Source of the DNA: an uncultured bacterium
GTDB taxonomy: Bacteria; Verrucomicrobiota; Verrucomicrobiia; CAIQCK01
Assembly: GCA_903870275.1 (NCBI GenBank)
Contig: CAIQCK010000030.1
Coordinates: forward strand, 62,001 to 126,000
DNA: 64,000 nt
Direction: 5' to 3'
A program made the translations under genes and the position numbers. The notes beneath the pieces were generated by a model. That model saw only the letters and a list, made by a program, of their open reading frames with translations. It made no database searches and was not told the DNA's origin. Below are positions 35,698-44,714 of this stretch, in pieces (position 1 is the stretch's first letter; each line of letters starts with the position of its first letter).

Positions 35698-36849
35698 ATG
35701 GCCTCCACCCGCGACTACTACGAAGTGTTGGGCGTCTCGCGCGATGCCAGCGTCGAGAACATCAAGAAGGCCTACCGCAAGATGGCCATCAAGTATCATC
35801 CCGACAAGAACCCCGGCGACAAGGCGGCGGAGGAGAAGTTCAAGGAACTCGGCGAAGCCTATGAGGTGCTCGCCGATCAGCAAAAGCGCGCCGCCTACGA
35901 TCAGTATGGCCATGCGGCTTTCACCGCGCGCGGCGGCCCCGGTTCCGCGACCGCCGGCCAGCAATGGGGCGGCTTTCACGATCCGTTCGACATTTTCCGC
36001 GAGGTCTTCGGCGGCATGGGCGGCAGCATCTTCGAGGATTTCTTCGGTGGCGGCCGGCAACGCGGCGGCCCCATGCAGGGCGACGACTTGCGCTATGACA
36101 TGGAGATCACGTTCGAGGATGCCATCTACGGCATCGAAAAAGAAATCACCGTGGATCGCCTCGACGCCTGCGCCTCGTGCCACGGCACCGGCGCGGCACC
36201 CGGCGCGCACCGGGCTCAATGCCCCATGTGCCACGGTCGTGGGCGCGTCACGCGCTCGCAGGGATTTCTCAACATCAGCCAGGACTGCCCGCGTTGCAAC
36301 GGCGAGGGCGAGTCGGTGGACAAGGTCTGCACGCACTGCCGCGGCCAGGGTTTGGCCCGCGTGGAAAGCCGCATCAAGGTCCGCCTGCCCGCCGGCATCG
36401 AGACGGGCATGCGGCTCCGCTCCGCCGGCCACGGCAACGCCGGTCCACGCGGCGGCCCCCACGGCGATCTTTACGTCGTCGTCCACGTCAAGCCCCACGA
36501 CATCTTTGTGCGGCGCGGCGACGATCTGCTTTGCGACGTGCCGATCGCTTTTCCCGTGGCGGCCTTGGGCGGACAAATTGACGTACCGACGATCAACGGC
36601 CACGTCAAACTGACCATTCCCGTTGGCACGCAAAGTGGCACGGTCTTTCGCATGCGCGGCAAAGGCGTGCCGAACGTGGAAGGTTACGGCCGCGGCGACC
36701 AGCATGTCCGCGTCGTCGTCGAAGTCCCTGCCCGCCTGAACGCCGAGCAGCGCAAGAAGCTCCAAGAGTTCGCTGAGCTGTGCGGCGAGGACACCCAGCC
36801 GATGATGAAGAGCTTCGTGGAGAAGGCGAAGAAGTGGTTCGGGAAGTGA
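35698..36849 (+). CDS. dnaJ: Chaperone protein DnaJ
   Basis: A full-length 383-residue type I DnaJ: J domain with HPD ([10 protein letters not shown]) at residues 1-70, a Gly/Phe-rich segment ([20 protein letters not shown]), four zinc motifs [24 protein letters not shown] and CTHCRGQG, then the substrate-binding C-terminal domains ([20 protein letters not shown]) and [14 protein letters not shown]. It presents clients to DnaK and works with the GrpE encoded 2 bp upstream. Confidence 0.96.
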   Translation: MASTRDYYEVLGVSRDASVENIKKAYRKMAIKYHPDKNPGDKAAEEKFKELGEAYEVLADQQKRAAYDQYGHAAFTARGGPGSATAGQQWGGFHDPFDIFREVFGGMGGSIFEDFFGGGRQRGGPMQGDDLRYDMEITFEDAIYGIEKEITVDRLDACASCHGTGAAPGAHRAQCPMCHGRGRVTRSQGFLNISQDCPRCNGEGESVDKVCTHCRGQGLARVESRIKVRLPAGIETGMRLRSAGHGNAGPRGGPHGDLYVVVHVKPHDIFVRRGDDLLCDVPIAFPVAALGGQIDVPTINGHVKLTIPVGTQSGTVFRMRGKGVPNVEGYGRGDQHVRVVVEVPARLNAEQRKKLQEFAELCGEDTQPMMKSFVEKAKKWFGK

Positions 36850-37051
36850 CCGCGTCCCGCTTTCGAATAATTCCGGCGGCGCGGTGAAAATGTGCGTTAT
36901 ATCCGGGCGGCAAGCGCGCCTTTCTTGACGTGCCTCGTGAAGTATTGGAAGGACGAATACGGAAACGTGAAAGAACCGGAAACCGCCGCCTTCGGTTTTC
37001 AGGCACGGGATTTTCGCCGCTGAACACAAACTCTCAACCAGGAGACTCCAT

Positions 37052-37612
37052 ATGCGCCAAGTCATGTTGTTCCTCACCTGTGCCGCCGCTGCCGTGATGC
37101 TCGGCTGCGTCCCGTCGCTCCAGCCGTTGTATTCCGAAAAGGACCCGATCCTGCTGGCTCCGCTGGCCGGCACGTGGGTTTCCGAAGACGGCAAGGACAA
37201 GTTCACCTTCAAAGCCGACGAACAGGACATCAAATACGACATTACCTGCATTGGCGAGAAAGGCAGCGGCAAACTCGAAGCGCGTCTTCTACGGCTCGGC
37301 AAGCATCTCTTCCTGGACACCACCGTGAACGACCTGCCGGACACCAAGAGCGATTACCCCAAGTTCCACCTCCTGCCGGTCCACCTGATCACAAAGATCT
37401 CAATCGAGGGCGATGTCCTGCGTTACGCCACGCTCAACGTCGAGTGGATCAAGAAAGGCATTGAGCAGAATCAGGTCACCATCCGCCATGAAACCGTGAA
37501 CGACATGATCGTCCTCACGGCCCCGACTAGGGAGTTGCAGGAATTCATCCGTGCCCACGCCGACGAGAAGGAAGCGTTCCAGGAGCCGAAGGAACTCCAC
37601 CGGCAGAAGTAG
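37052..37612 (+). CDS. Lipoprotein of unknown function
   Basis: A 186-residue protein with a lipoprotein signal (MRQVMLFLTCAAAAVMLGC, lipobox before Cys19). The mature protein starts VPSLQPLYSEKDPILLAPLA and carries GTWVSEDGKDKFTFKADEQD, typical of small beta-barrel lipoproteins of unknown role. An AGGAG site lies 8 bases before the ATG. It would be matured by Lgt/Lsp and sorted by the Lol system. The 202-bp gap after dnaJ shows no clear element. Confidence 0.82.
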   Translation: MRQVMLFLTCAAAAVMLGCVPSLQPLYSEKDPILLAPLAGTWVSEDGKDKFTFKADEQDIKYDITCIGEKGSGKLEARLLRLGKHLFLDTTVNDLPDTKSDYPKFHLLPVHLITKISIEGDVLRYATLNVEWIKKGIEQNQVTIRHETVNDMIVLTAPTRELQEFIRAHADEKEAFQEPKELHRQK

Positions 37613-37695
37613 CCGAGAGCAATACAGGCCAGTTCCGCGAACCGGCGAGGTATTTTGGTAAATGCCGACTCACACAGCCGGCCTGCAGATTCTTG

Positions 37696-38547
37696 CTACA
37701 CGTATTTCTTCAACAACGGCGCCAGTTCCCGCTTGGTCTTTGGCGGCCAGAATTTCTTGCCGGTGATGATTGCGGTCGCCAGTGCGTGCTGGCACGAACA
37801 GTCTTTTTCCTCGATCCGCCCCACCACCATCTGGACGATCTTCTTCGCGGTCGCGGCGTTCTGGTTGAGGTTGCGGATGATCATCTCGATCGTCACGGTT
37901 TCTTCGTGTTCCTTCCAACAATCGTAGTCGGTGACCATCGCCATCGTCTGGTAGCAAATCTCCGCCTCGCGCGCGCACTTGGCCTCGCCAAGGTTGGTCA
38001 TGCCGATCACGTCGAAGCCCAGTTTGCGGTAGGCGTTGCTCTCAGCGCGTGTTGAGAATGCCGGCCCTTCCATGTTCACGTAGGCGCCGCCGACGTGGAC
38101 CGTCGCGCCGGCTTCGCGCGAGCAGTCGGCGATCAAACCGCGCAGACCCGCGCATAACGGATCGGAAAAACCAACGTGCGCCACGATGCCGCGCCCGAAG
38201 AACGTGTGCTCCAGCGATTTCTTGGTGCGATCAAAGAATTGATCCACCAGCACGATGTCGAGCGGCTTGTATTGCTCCTGCAACGAGCCGACCGCCGAGA
38301 CGCTGATGATGTGCGTGACACCAAGCTTCTTCATGCCCCAGATGTTGGCGCGGTGGTTGAGCTCGCCCGGCGTGATGCGGTGACCGCGCCCGTGCCGCGG
38401 CAGGAACACCACGTCGCGCCCTGCGAGCATGCCGGTGACGTAAGCGTCCGATGGCGCGCCAAACGGTGTTTTGACACGAACCGACTTGCGATGGGTGAAT
38501 CCTTCGATGTCGTAAAGGCCGCTTCCGCCGATGATGCCAATTTTCAT
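37696..38547 (-). CDS. mtnP: S-methyl-5'-thioadenosine phosphorylase
   Basis: A 283-residue PNP/MTAP-family enzyme that cleaves methylthioadenosine to adenine and methylthioribose-1-phosphate for methionine salvage. Motifs: MKIGIIGGSGLYDIEGF, FLPRHGRGHRITPGELNHRA, VSAVGSLQEQYKPLDIVLVD, MEGPAFSTRAESNAYRKLG and VTDYDCWKEHEETVT. The last segment favours MTAP over purine nucleoside phosphorylase. The upstream region holds the 38548-38676 inverted-repeat element. Confidence 0.93.
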   Translation of the reverse strand: MKIGIIGGSGLYDIEGFTHRKSVRVKTPFGAPSDAYVTGMLAGRDVVFLPRHGRGHRITPGELNHRANIWGMKKLGVTHIISVSAVGSLQEQYKPLDIVLVDQFFDRTKKSLEHTFFGRGIVAHVGFSDPLCAGLRGLIADCSREAGATVHVGGAYVNMEGPAFSTRAESNAYRKLGFDVIGMTNLGEAKCAREAEICYQTMAMVTDYDCWKEHEETVTIEMIIRNLNQNAATAKKIVQMVVGRIEEKDCSCQHALATAIITGKKFWPPKTKRELAPLLKKYV

Positions 38548-38676
38548 AGTGGTGACTCGTGGTTTGTGATTCGTGATTTGGAACTCGTGACTCGTGGTTC
38601 GTGACCAGTAATTCGCGATTTGAACATTTGTTTTTCAAAACAAACCACGAATCATGAGTGACCAATCACGAATCCC
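38548..38676. repeat. Degenerate-word inverted repeat (CGTGATT/CGTGACT words)
   Basis: The left arm is a run of variants of GATTCGTGATT and GACTCGTGGTT; the right arm carries their complements (AACCACGAATCATGAGTGAC, AATCACGAATC). The centre is a perfect hairpin TTTGTTTT/AAAACAAA (38627-38644). It fills the mtnP-nfi gap. Confidence 0.75.
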
Positions 38677-38678
38677 TG

Positions 38679-39392
38679 CTAACTCTGTTTTCTCCTCAAT
38701 TCATTGACCAAAGTGTGCGCCTGCCGTGTTGTCTCCGGCAACCGAAAGCGCGGGGCGCATTCCAGCACGAGCGCCACGGCGGCGTCGAGCGAGATTTTGT
38801 GACCGACGCTGACGAACAGCGGCGCCACATGGTCGCGCGTGCGCACGACGCGGCCGATGATTTCGCCGCCGTCGAGCAGGTCGCTTGCGCTGCCCCGGCG
38901 CAGCGCCGGCTCGCGATACTCGCCAATGAGCCGGCTCTTGGCGCAGCCGACCGCCGGCAGGTCCAGCACCAGCCCCAGATGCGACGCCAGCCCGCAGCGA
39001 CGCGGATGCGCGATACCCTGCCCGTCCACCAGCACCACGTCAGGCGTTGTGCGCAGTTTCCGAAACGCTTTGAGCAGCGGCGGAAGCTCGCGGAAGCTCA
39101 GCAGGCCCGGCACATAGGGAAATTCCGCGCGTCCGGCGATACCGACCGACTCGACGACGCGCAGCGAAGGCAGTTCCAGCACCACCACCGCCGCGTAGAG
39201 TTTCCCGGAAGCTTTTTTTCTGCTCGAAAAGCGCGTCGGAACGAAATCGTAGGAGACATCCACCCCGGCGACCCGGCACGGCGACCGGACCGCACCGCTC
39301 GTCACCACCAGCCCGCGCAACCGTTGCTGAAACGCGACGGCAGCGTGGTATTCCGGCCGCGACGGCGCGAGGTCGGGATGGGCGATCTTCAT
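38679..39392 (-). CDS. nfi: Endonuclease V (deoxyinosine 3'-endonuclease)
   Basis: A 237-residue EndoV that nicks DNA one base 3' of deoxyinosine. Core motifs are present: AGVDVSYD (first metal Asp), EFPYVPGLLSFRELPPLL (Glu), VLVDGQGIAHPRRCGLASHL (Asp) and the GCAKSRLIGEY loop. ATG 39392 matches the usual start. The upstream in-frame codons are built from the neighbouring low-complexity repeat and are rejected. Confidence 0.92.
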   Translation of the reverse strand: MKIAHPDLAPSRPEYHAAVAFQQRLRGLVVTSGAVRSPCRVAGVDVSYDFVPTRFSSRKKASGKLYAAVVVLELPSLRVVESVGIAGRAEFPYVPGLLSFRELPPLLKAFRKLRTTPDVVLVDGQGIAHPRRCGLASHLGLVLDLPAVGCAKSRLIGEYREPALRRGSASDLLDGGEIIGRVVRTRDHVAPLFVSVGHKISLDAAVALVLECAPRFRLPETTRQAHTLVNELRRKQS

Positions 39393-39530
39393 GAGGAAGG
39401 GAGTGGTGGGGTAATGGAGTGGTGGAGTATTGGGATATTGGAAAGTGCGCGCAAAATCGTCGTGGCGGACATCAGTTTTCTGCCACTCCAATACTCCAAG
39501 TCCTCCTCGCCTCCCTTGCTCCGCCGCGTT
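39393..39530. repeat. Degenerate-word inverted repeat (GGAGTATTGG words)
   Basis: The left arm is G-rich (variants of GGAGTGGTGGAGTATTGG); the right arm is its pyrimidine-rich complement (CCACTCCAATACTCCAAG). GGAGTATTGG (39424-39433) pairs perfectly with CCAATACTCC (39488-39497). Same style as the elements at 38548 and 52336, but different words. Confidence 0.72.
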
Positions 39531-39534
39531 CCGC

Positions 39535-39963
39535 TCACTTCGCCGCGGGAGGTGGTTGTGGAGTCGTGGACGGAGGCGATTGTGGAATCGTGGGCGGCGG
39601 CGGCACCACCGGCGCTTCCTTGGTCGTGTGGAAACGATCCCACGGATACGCCGTGTCCATGTAAGATTTGTAATCTTCGTTGGGCCACGGGATCGGCGCG
39701 GTGAGGAACTCGAAGATGCCAGTCACCTCGCGCGCGGCAAAGTTTCCGGTGGCTTTGAAAAAACCGACGCTCACGCCCAGCGGCCAACCCTGGTTGCGGC
39801 ATTCCTCACACAACGTGCCCGGCACTTCCAAGCCGCCGAACATGATGCCCGCCAGACCGCGCTTGAGTTTGTCCACCGGCCCTTCCGCCTGCGCTGGCGT
39901 TGCCGAAAACCAGACAAATGCCGCCACCGCGCCGACAACGAACAAATAATGAAATCGCTTCAT
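39535..39963 (-). CDS. Exosortase system-associated protein (TIGR04073-like)
   Basis: A 142-residue exported protein: signal peptide MKRFHYLFVVGAVAAFVWFS-ATPAQA, then KLKRGLAGIMFGGLEVPGTL, GWPLGVSVGFFKATGNFAAR and EVTGIFEFLTAPIPWPNEDY. This pattern fits the small family found with PEP-CTERM/exosortase systems. The tail is Pro-rich (VVPPPPTIPQSPPSTTPQPP). Two cysteines (CEEC) are present, which I cannot interpret. No exosortase gene is in the window. Confidence 0.7.
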   Translation of the reverse strand: MKRFHYLFVVGAVAAFVWFSATPAQAEGPVDKLKRGLAGIMFGGLEVPGTLCEECRNQGWPLGVSVGFFKATGNFAAREVTGIFEFLTAPIPWPNEDYKSYMDTAYPWDRFHTTKEAPVVPPPPTIPQSPPSTTPQPPPAAK

Positions 39964-40037
39964 GTTGACTTCTTTCAGTTGCGCCAGAGGCTACCGCGTT
40001 TGCCATCGGCGTCAAGGCGGAAGAATGGCGCGACGCC

Positions 40038-40976
40038 TCATTCCTCCTCGACAACCACCGGCGTGCCGACCGTGACCATTTTGAGGAGACGCACGGCGTT
40101 CCAGTTGGCGAGCCGGAAGCAGCCGTGGCTTTCGGTGCGACCGATCTCCTCCGGCTTCGGCGTGCCGTGGATGCCGTAGCCGGTCAGCGGCGGTTCTTCG
40201 CTGCCGGCCGCGCGCCCGATGGAAAGCCAGAGCACGCCGACGGGGTTGTTCGGGCCGGGCGGAATGATGAGCCTCGTGCCGATGGCCTGCGCTTCCGGCG
40301 ACTCCGGGAACACCTTCGGGTCGAACGTGTAGTTCGGATTCGGCGCCACCGCCACGATCTGCAAGTCGCCGATCGGCCGCTTCATCTTGTCACGGCCGAT
40401 GGAGCACGGGAAGAACGCGCAGAGCTTGCCCTCGCCGTCATAGACCGTCAGCCATTTCTGCGCGAGGTTGATCCTCACCTCGGCCGCTTTCGGAGGTCTG
40501 GCCCCGGCCTCCACGTTCGGCACCACGGCGTTGGTGGGCGTGTTGAGCGTGTCCCACGGAATCTGCGAGTTCAACGCGCGGATGAACCGTTGCGAGGCGT
40601 GAAACTTTTCCGCCACCAGTTCCAGTGCTGTCTCGAAAGGCATGGAGTTTTGCGCCGCGCGCTCACGCCAGTCCACTGGCACGCGGCCAAGCTGGGCGAA
40701 GTCGTTGGTGGTGATCTCGTAAGGAATGAACGCCGGCACGTCGAGCTTCAGCGCCTCGGTCGTGGCATCGTTCAACGCGCCGGTGACGTTCATGTCGTGC
40801 GCCGACTGCCAGGCACGCAACGCCGCGCGCGTTTGCGCCCCGACGTGGTCGTCAATGCAGCCCGGCGAGAACAGCTGCCGGTCGAGCGCAATCTGCAATT
40901 CCGCGACGCGACGCGACGTCTGGCTCCACGCCGGCGCCGCCAGCAACAGCAACAACAATGTCCAACGCGCTACCAT
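40038..40976 (-). CDS. L,D-transpeptidase (YkuD) with peptidoglycan-binding domain
   Basis: A 312-residue exported enzyme. After the signal peptide (VARWTLLLLLLAAPAWS) comes a PG_binding_1-like region (ELQIALDRQLFSPGCIDDHV...LRAWQSAHDM), a LysM-like segment (residues about 115-160), and the YkuD domain from about 175. The catalytic signature is HGTPKPEEIGRTESHGCFRL, with Cys in SHGCFR. It would form 3-3 cross-links or anchor proteins using meso-DAP wall, consistent with the DAP-type MurE in this genome. Its start overlaps the nucleotidyltransferase stop by 7 bp. Confidence 0.92.
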   Translation of the reverse strand: MVARWTLLLLLLAAPAWSQTSRRVAELQIALDRQLFSPGCIDDHVGAQTRAALRAWQSAHDMNVTGALNDATTEALKLDVPAFIPYEITTNDFAQLGRVPVDWRERAAQNSMPFETALELVAEKFHASQRFIRALNSQIPWDTLNTPTNAVVPNVEAGARPPKAAEVRINLAQKWLTVYDGEGKLCAFFPCSIGRDKMKRPIGDLQIVAVAPNPNYTFDPKVFPESPEAQAIGTRLIIPPGPNNPVGVLWLSIGRAAGSEEPPLTGYGIHGTPKPEEIGRTESHGCFRLANWNAVRLLKMVTVGTPVVVEEE

Positions 40977-41737
40977 GACCGGATACCAAACGCCGACTCC
41001 CTTGCGGCGTCAAACTTTTCCTGCGCCTGCGCGTATTGCTCCAGGTTGCCGATGTCCCAAATCTCGCCGTCGCACCGCCAGCCAAACACCGGCTGCCGCG
41101 CGCATAGCCAGCCGAGGAAATGGCCGGGCGAATCCGGGTTGTTGCCGCCGTCGAGATACTCGCCGAGCAAGCGCAGACTCTCACTGCGATAAACATATAT
41201 TGGCGGCACGGCGAGGTTGGTTTTCGGCTGCTGCGGTTTTTCCTGAAACTCCACCAGCCGGCTGTCGGCATCGAGCACCGCGATGCCCGTGCGCTGCCGC
41301 GCCTTCAAGTCGTCGAGCCCGCGCACAATCACGCAATCGCCGCGGCGCTCTCGGGCAAACGCCACCATTTGCGCGAGGTCCGCCGCGAAAAGGTTGTCGG
41401 AGGCCAGTACCAGCGCGTCGTCGCGGACGTCGTGGCGCTCCACCGCCAGCAGCAAGTCCCCGATGCCGCCAAGGCGCGTTTCGTTGGTGAGCGTGCCATC
41501 GTCGAGCAGGCGCACCGGCGCCGGCGGCCGCCGCCACCGCAACCAGTTTTCAAAATGCGCGATGAACCGGTGATTGCTCACCAGCGTCACGGCCTCGATC
41601 CCCGGCACGGCGAACACTTTCGCCATCACGTAATCCAGCAGGGGCACGCCGCGCACCGGCAGCAGCGCCTTCGGACAGTTGTCCGTCAGCGGCGAGAGCC
41701 GCCGCGCGTAACCTGCCGCCAGAACAATTGCGTGCAT
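40970..41737 (-). CDS. Sugar-1-phosphate nucleotidyltransferase
   Basis: A 255-residue RmlA/GalU-fold nucleotidyltransferase: MHAIVLAAGYARRLSPLTDN followed by CPKALLPV, the DDALVLASDNLF metal site, VVEFQEKP-like LVEFQEKPQQP, and DIGNLEQYAQA near the end. The frame runs longer upstream but ATG 41737 is the normal start. It lies 13 bp after the galacturonokinase-like gene, so a UTP:galacturonate-1-phosphate uridylyl role is attractive; that is inference. Short dTTP or CTP transferases are alternatives. Confidence 0.85.
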   Translation of the reverse strand: MHAIVLAAGYARRLSPLTDNCPKALLPVRGVPLLDYVMAKVFAVPGIEAVTLVSNHRFIAHFENWLRWRRPPAPVRLLDDGTLTNETRLGGIGDLLLAVERHDVRDDALVLASDNLFAADLAQMVAFARERRGDCVIVRGLDDLKARQRTGIAVLDADSRLVEFQEKPQQPKTNLAVPPIYVYRSESLRLLGEYLDGGNNPDSPGHFLGWLCARQPVFGWRCDGEIWDIGNLEQYAQAQEKFDAARESAFGIRSW

Positions 41738-41750
41738 GGTATCTCCGAGT

Positions 41751-42992
41751 CTAAAGCGTCCGCGCTCCGTCGTCCGTCTCGCAGACGCACGCCGCAAAAC
41801 CCCGGGCCTCCGCGGGGTGCCGGCGGGCGTAGCCGTCGCCAACAACCGTCGCGACGGCCTCCGCCCGGCCGGGTTCCACCAGCGCGATGCAGTTGCCGCG
41901 AAATCCCGCGCCGCTGAACCGCGCACCCATCACGCCCGGCGCGCCGACGAGCAATTCGTAAAGCGTGATCAGCGGCGGCGAGCCGCACTCATAGTTTTTC
42001 ACCGAGCTTTCGCCGCTCTCGGTCACCAGCCGCCCAAGCCGCCCCAATTCTCCAGCCATCCACGCCGCCGCGCCGTCGCGCACCCGCGCCTGCTCGGTGA
42101 AAAAATGCGTCGCGCGTTTCCGCAACGTCGGCGGCAGCGCCGCGCCGTGCTTCGCGAAAACATCCTCCCCCACCTGCCGCAGCACCGCGCCGTCCGCCGC
42201 GCGCCGGCCGGAGGCGTTCAGCAGTTGCTTCGCCGCCTCGCGACACTCGGCCACGCGCTGGTTGTAACCGGTGGACACCAGCGCCTGTTCGACACCGGAG
42301 TGAACCACGAGAATCTGGTACGAACCCTCTTTCAAACCGCTCACGTCGCGCCAGTTCTCGCTCTGGCAATCCAGCAACAGCAACCGGCCGCGCCGGCTCG
42401 CGAGAATGACCGACTGGTCGAGAATGCCGTTGCGCAAGCCGATGTAGCCGTTCTCGATCGCGCGGTCGAAATGGATGTTTTCCGCGACGGTCGCCGAAAG
42501 GCCGTTCACCGCTTCGAGCGCGAGAAGATACGCCACGCCCACCGCCGCGGACGAACTCAGGCCGCCGATGGGCAGATCGCCGTCCGCCATCGCCACCATG
42601 CCCCGACTCAAACGCCCGTCAAACTGTTGGCGCAGCGCCAGGGCCGCGCCGCGCAGGTAGTTGCCCCAATCGCCAGGCCGGAATGACGGAATCGAATCCA
42701 GTTCGAAGCGGACCTTGCCCGGATAGTTTTTGCTGAGCGCGGCGACTTCCTTGCCGCGCGATTCCGGTGACGGCGCGAATGCCAGCAGCACCGCCTGATT
42801 CAGCGCCAGTCCCGTGACCATGCCGAGCTGATGGTCCACGTGCGCGCCGAGCGGACAAATCCGATAGGGCGAAACGACCACGCGCACGTCGGCCGGCGTC
42901 ACATGAAAGGCGCGCACCAACGCCGACTTCAGCGCGTCCGCGCGTTCATCGAGGCTCGGCAGGCGGAATAAGGGTGATGCGTTGCGTCTCAC
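41751..42992 (-). CDS. Galacturonokinase-like GHMP kinase
   Basis: A 413-residue GHMP kinase. Its substrate motif is SPYRICPLGAHVDHQLG instead of the GRVNLIGEHTDYNGG of galactokinase, and the ATP loop is GGLSSSAAVGVAYLLALE. Further blocks are ENGYIGLRNGILDQSVILAS, SSVKNYECGSPPLITLYELL and GVMGARFSGAGFRG. From memory these match the plant galacturonokinase family much more closely than bacterial GalK. It would make galacturonate-1-phosphate for UDP-GalA formation. GTG 42992 is chosen because the longer frame to 43115 adds Arg/Gly-rich residues unlike the family. Confidence 0.85.
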   Translation of the reverse strand: MRRNASPLFRLPSLDERADALKSALVRAFHVTPADVRVVVSPYRICPLGAHVDHQLGMVTGLALNQAVLLAFAPSPESRGKEVAALSKNYPGKVRFELDSIPSFRPGDWGNYLRGAALALRQQFDGRLSRGMVAMADGDLPIGGLSSSAAVGVAYLLALEAVNGLSATVAENIHFDRAIENGYIGLRNGILDQSVILASRRGRLLLLDCQSENWRDVSGLKEGSYQILVVHSGVEQALVSTGYNQRVAECREAAKQLLNASGRRAADGAVLRQVGEDVFAKHGAALPPTLRKRATHFFTEQARVRDGAAAWMAGELGRLGRLVTESGESSVKNYECGSPPLITLYELLVGAPGVMGARFSGAGFRGNCIALVEPGRAEAVATVVGDGYARRHPAEARGFAACVCETDDGARTL

Positions 42993-43148
42993 ACTGGATC
43001 CAGCTTTGCCACGCGCGAAACGCCTGTCAACGCGATTATAAACGCCGCGCGGCGGACAAGACATCCGGCCATGAAATCCATGGCCCGCGCCACAGCGCGC
43101 CGGGCGCCGGAACATTTGCTACGCCGCCAGACGGAATCACTCCACGAT

Positions 43149-44672
43149 TCAACTGATCTCCGGCACGACGAACGGCGCGCGAGAGTTGTCCTTCAGCAGC
43201 GCGTTGGCGGCGTCGTTGCCTTCAAACCGTTCGGTCTTCGGATCCATCTTCAACCACGGACCGAGGACGGCTTTGGTTTCGTCAATATTGACGTCGTTGG
43301 CAGCGAGGTGCTCTTTGAAGCGGCCGAACGTCTCGGCGGCGTCGCGGTGGCCTTTGATCTGTTCGAGGATTACGCCAGGCGCCGCTTGTTTGCCGATGCG
43401 ATAGGAAATGTTCGGCGTGTGGCAGAGCGCGCTGGAGTAGTGGCCCTCGGTGATCGGACCGTTGAGGTCGGAGACTTTGCGACTGCGAACGGCCTTGATG
43501 AAGTTGCCGAAGTGGTTGCCGTCCTCGGCGAAGTCCATGACCACGCCGGAGGCGGCGCCGGCGCCAGCCTGTTTCGGTTTCCTGCTGGGGGCTTTGAACT
43601 CCTTGAATTTGTTGCCGTCCTTGTCGAACGCAATCGCTTCGCTGTAGCTGGGAATGAGGAGGTAGCCGTTCTCGCAATGGATGACACAGCCGACGCCCGC
43701 TCCGAGGAATTTATCCATGTTCTTGGCGCCCTTCTTTTCGGGCAGGCCGCGCACTTCAAAGATCAACGGTGCGACGTCGTAATCGTGGTAGGCAATCTGC
43801 GTGTTGGGCGTTTCACCGTCGTCGTCGTAACCGAACCGGCCGCCGAGGCTCATCACGCGCGGCGACAGTTCGTGGACCCCGAGCGCCCAGCGGCAGATGT
43901 CCATCTGGTGGATGCCTTGGTTGCCGAGATCGCCGTTGCCGTAGTTCCAGATCCAATGCCAATCGTAATGGACCGGGCCGTTCTTGCCGTTGCGGCGCGG
44001 TGGATCCATCGGAGCCGGCCCGCACCAGAGGTCATAGTTGATGGTCTCCGGGACCGGCTGCGGGCCGCTGGTCTTGCCGATGCTGTCGCGGCGTTTGTAG
44101 CACAGGCCGCGCGAAACTAGAATTTTACCGAGGCCGCCCTTGTGGATGAACTCGATGCCAGCGCGGATGCCGCCGCTGGATCGGCATTGCATCCCGGCCT
44201 GCACGATGCGCTGATATTTTTTTGCCGCCTTCACCGCTTGCCGGCCTTCCCAGACGTTGTGGGAGACGGGTTTCTCGACATAGACATCCTTGCCAGCCTG
44301 GCAGGCCCAGATGGTTGCCAGCGAATGCCAGTGGTTCGGCGTGGCGATACTGATCGCGTCAATTTCCTTGCTTTCGAGCAGCTTGCGGATGTCGGCGTAG
44401 GTCTCGACTTTGTTGTGTTTCTTCTCGAAATTGGCGGCCCCTTTGCCAAGCACGTCGGAATCAACATCACAGAACGCCACGACGCGCACGCCGGGCAGCG
44501 AGCTGAATCCGCTGATGTGCGAGCCGCCGCGGCCGCGAACGCCGACCACGGCGACGCGAATGTCGCTGTTGGCGCCTTCGGTTTGGGCCCATGTCCAGCG
44601 CGGCAAACTGAATGCCGCCGCGGTGCCGGCCAGTGAGTTTTTCAGGAAATTTCTGCGTGTGATCGTGGTCAT
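43149..44672 (-). CDS. Tat-exported Gfo/Idh/MocA-family oxidoreductase
   Basis: A 507-residue NAD(P)-dependent sugar or polyol oxidoreductase with a Tat signal (TRRNFLKNSLAGTAAAFSLP). The Rossmann motif is VAVVGVRGRGGSHISGF, the catalytic-site motif is DVYVEKPVSHNVWEGRQ, and GNGDLGNQGIHQMDICRWAL belongs to the substrate domain. Such exported members are abundant in Verrucomicrobiota and Planctomycetota, often beside PmoA-like (DUF6807) genes, as here 22 bp downstream. Substrate unknown. Confidence 0.92.
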   Translation of the reverse strand: MTTITRRNFLKNSLAGTAAAFSLPRWTWAQTEGANSDIRVAVVGVRGRGGSHISGFSSLPGVRVVAFCDVDSDVLGKGAANFEKKHNKVETYADIRKLLESKEIDAISIATPNHWHSLATIWACQAGKDVYVEKPVSHNVWEGRQAVKAAKKYQRIVQAGMQCRSSGGIRAGIEFIHKGGLGKILVSRGLCYKRRDSIGKTSGPQPVPETINYDLWCGPAPMDPPRRNGKNGPVHYDWHWIWNYGNGDLGNQGIHQMDICRWALGVHELSPRVMSLGGRFGYDDDGETPNTQIAYHDYDVAPLIFEVRGLPEKKGAKNMDKFLGAGVGCVIHCENGYLLIPSYSEAIAFDKDGNKFKEFKAPSRKPKQAGAGAASGVVMDFAEDGNHFGNFIKAVRSRKVSDLNGPITEGHYSSALCHTPNISYRIGKQAAPGVILEQIKGHRDAAETFGRFKEHLAANDVNIDETKAVLGPWLKMDPKTERFEGNDAANALLKDNSRAPFVVPEIS

Positions 44673-44714
44673 GTCTTTATCCTCGCTGAGTTCAGTGCGT
44701 TCTCTGGTTCGTCA

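Noticed and set aside
35563..37347. 594-codon minus-strand frame opposite dnaJ
   Set aside because: Shadow of dnaJ and its flanks; no recognisable domain.
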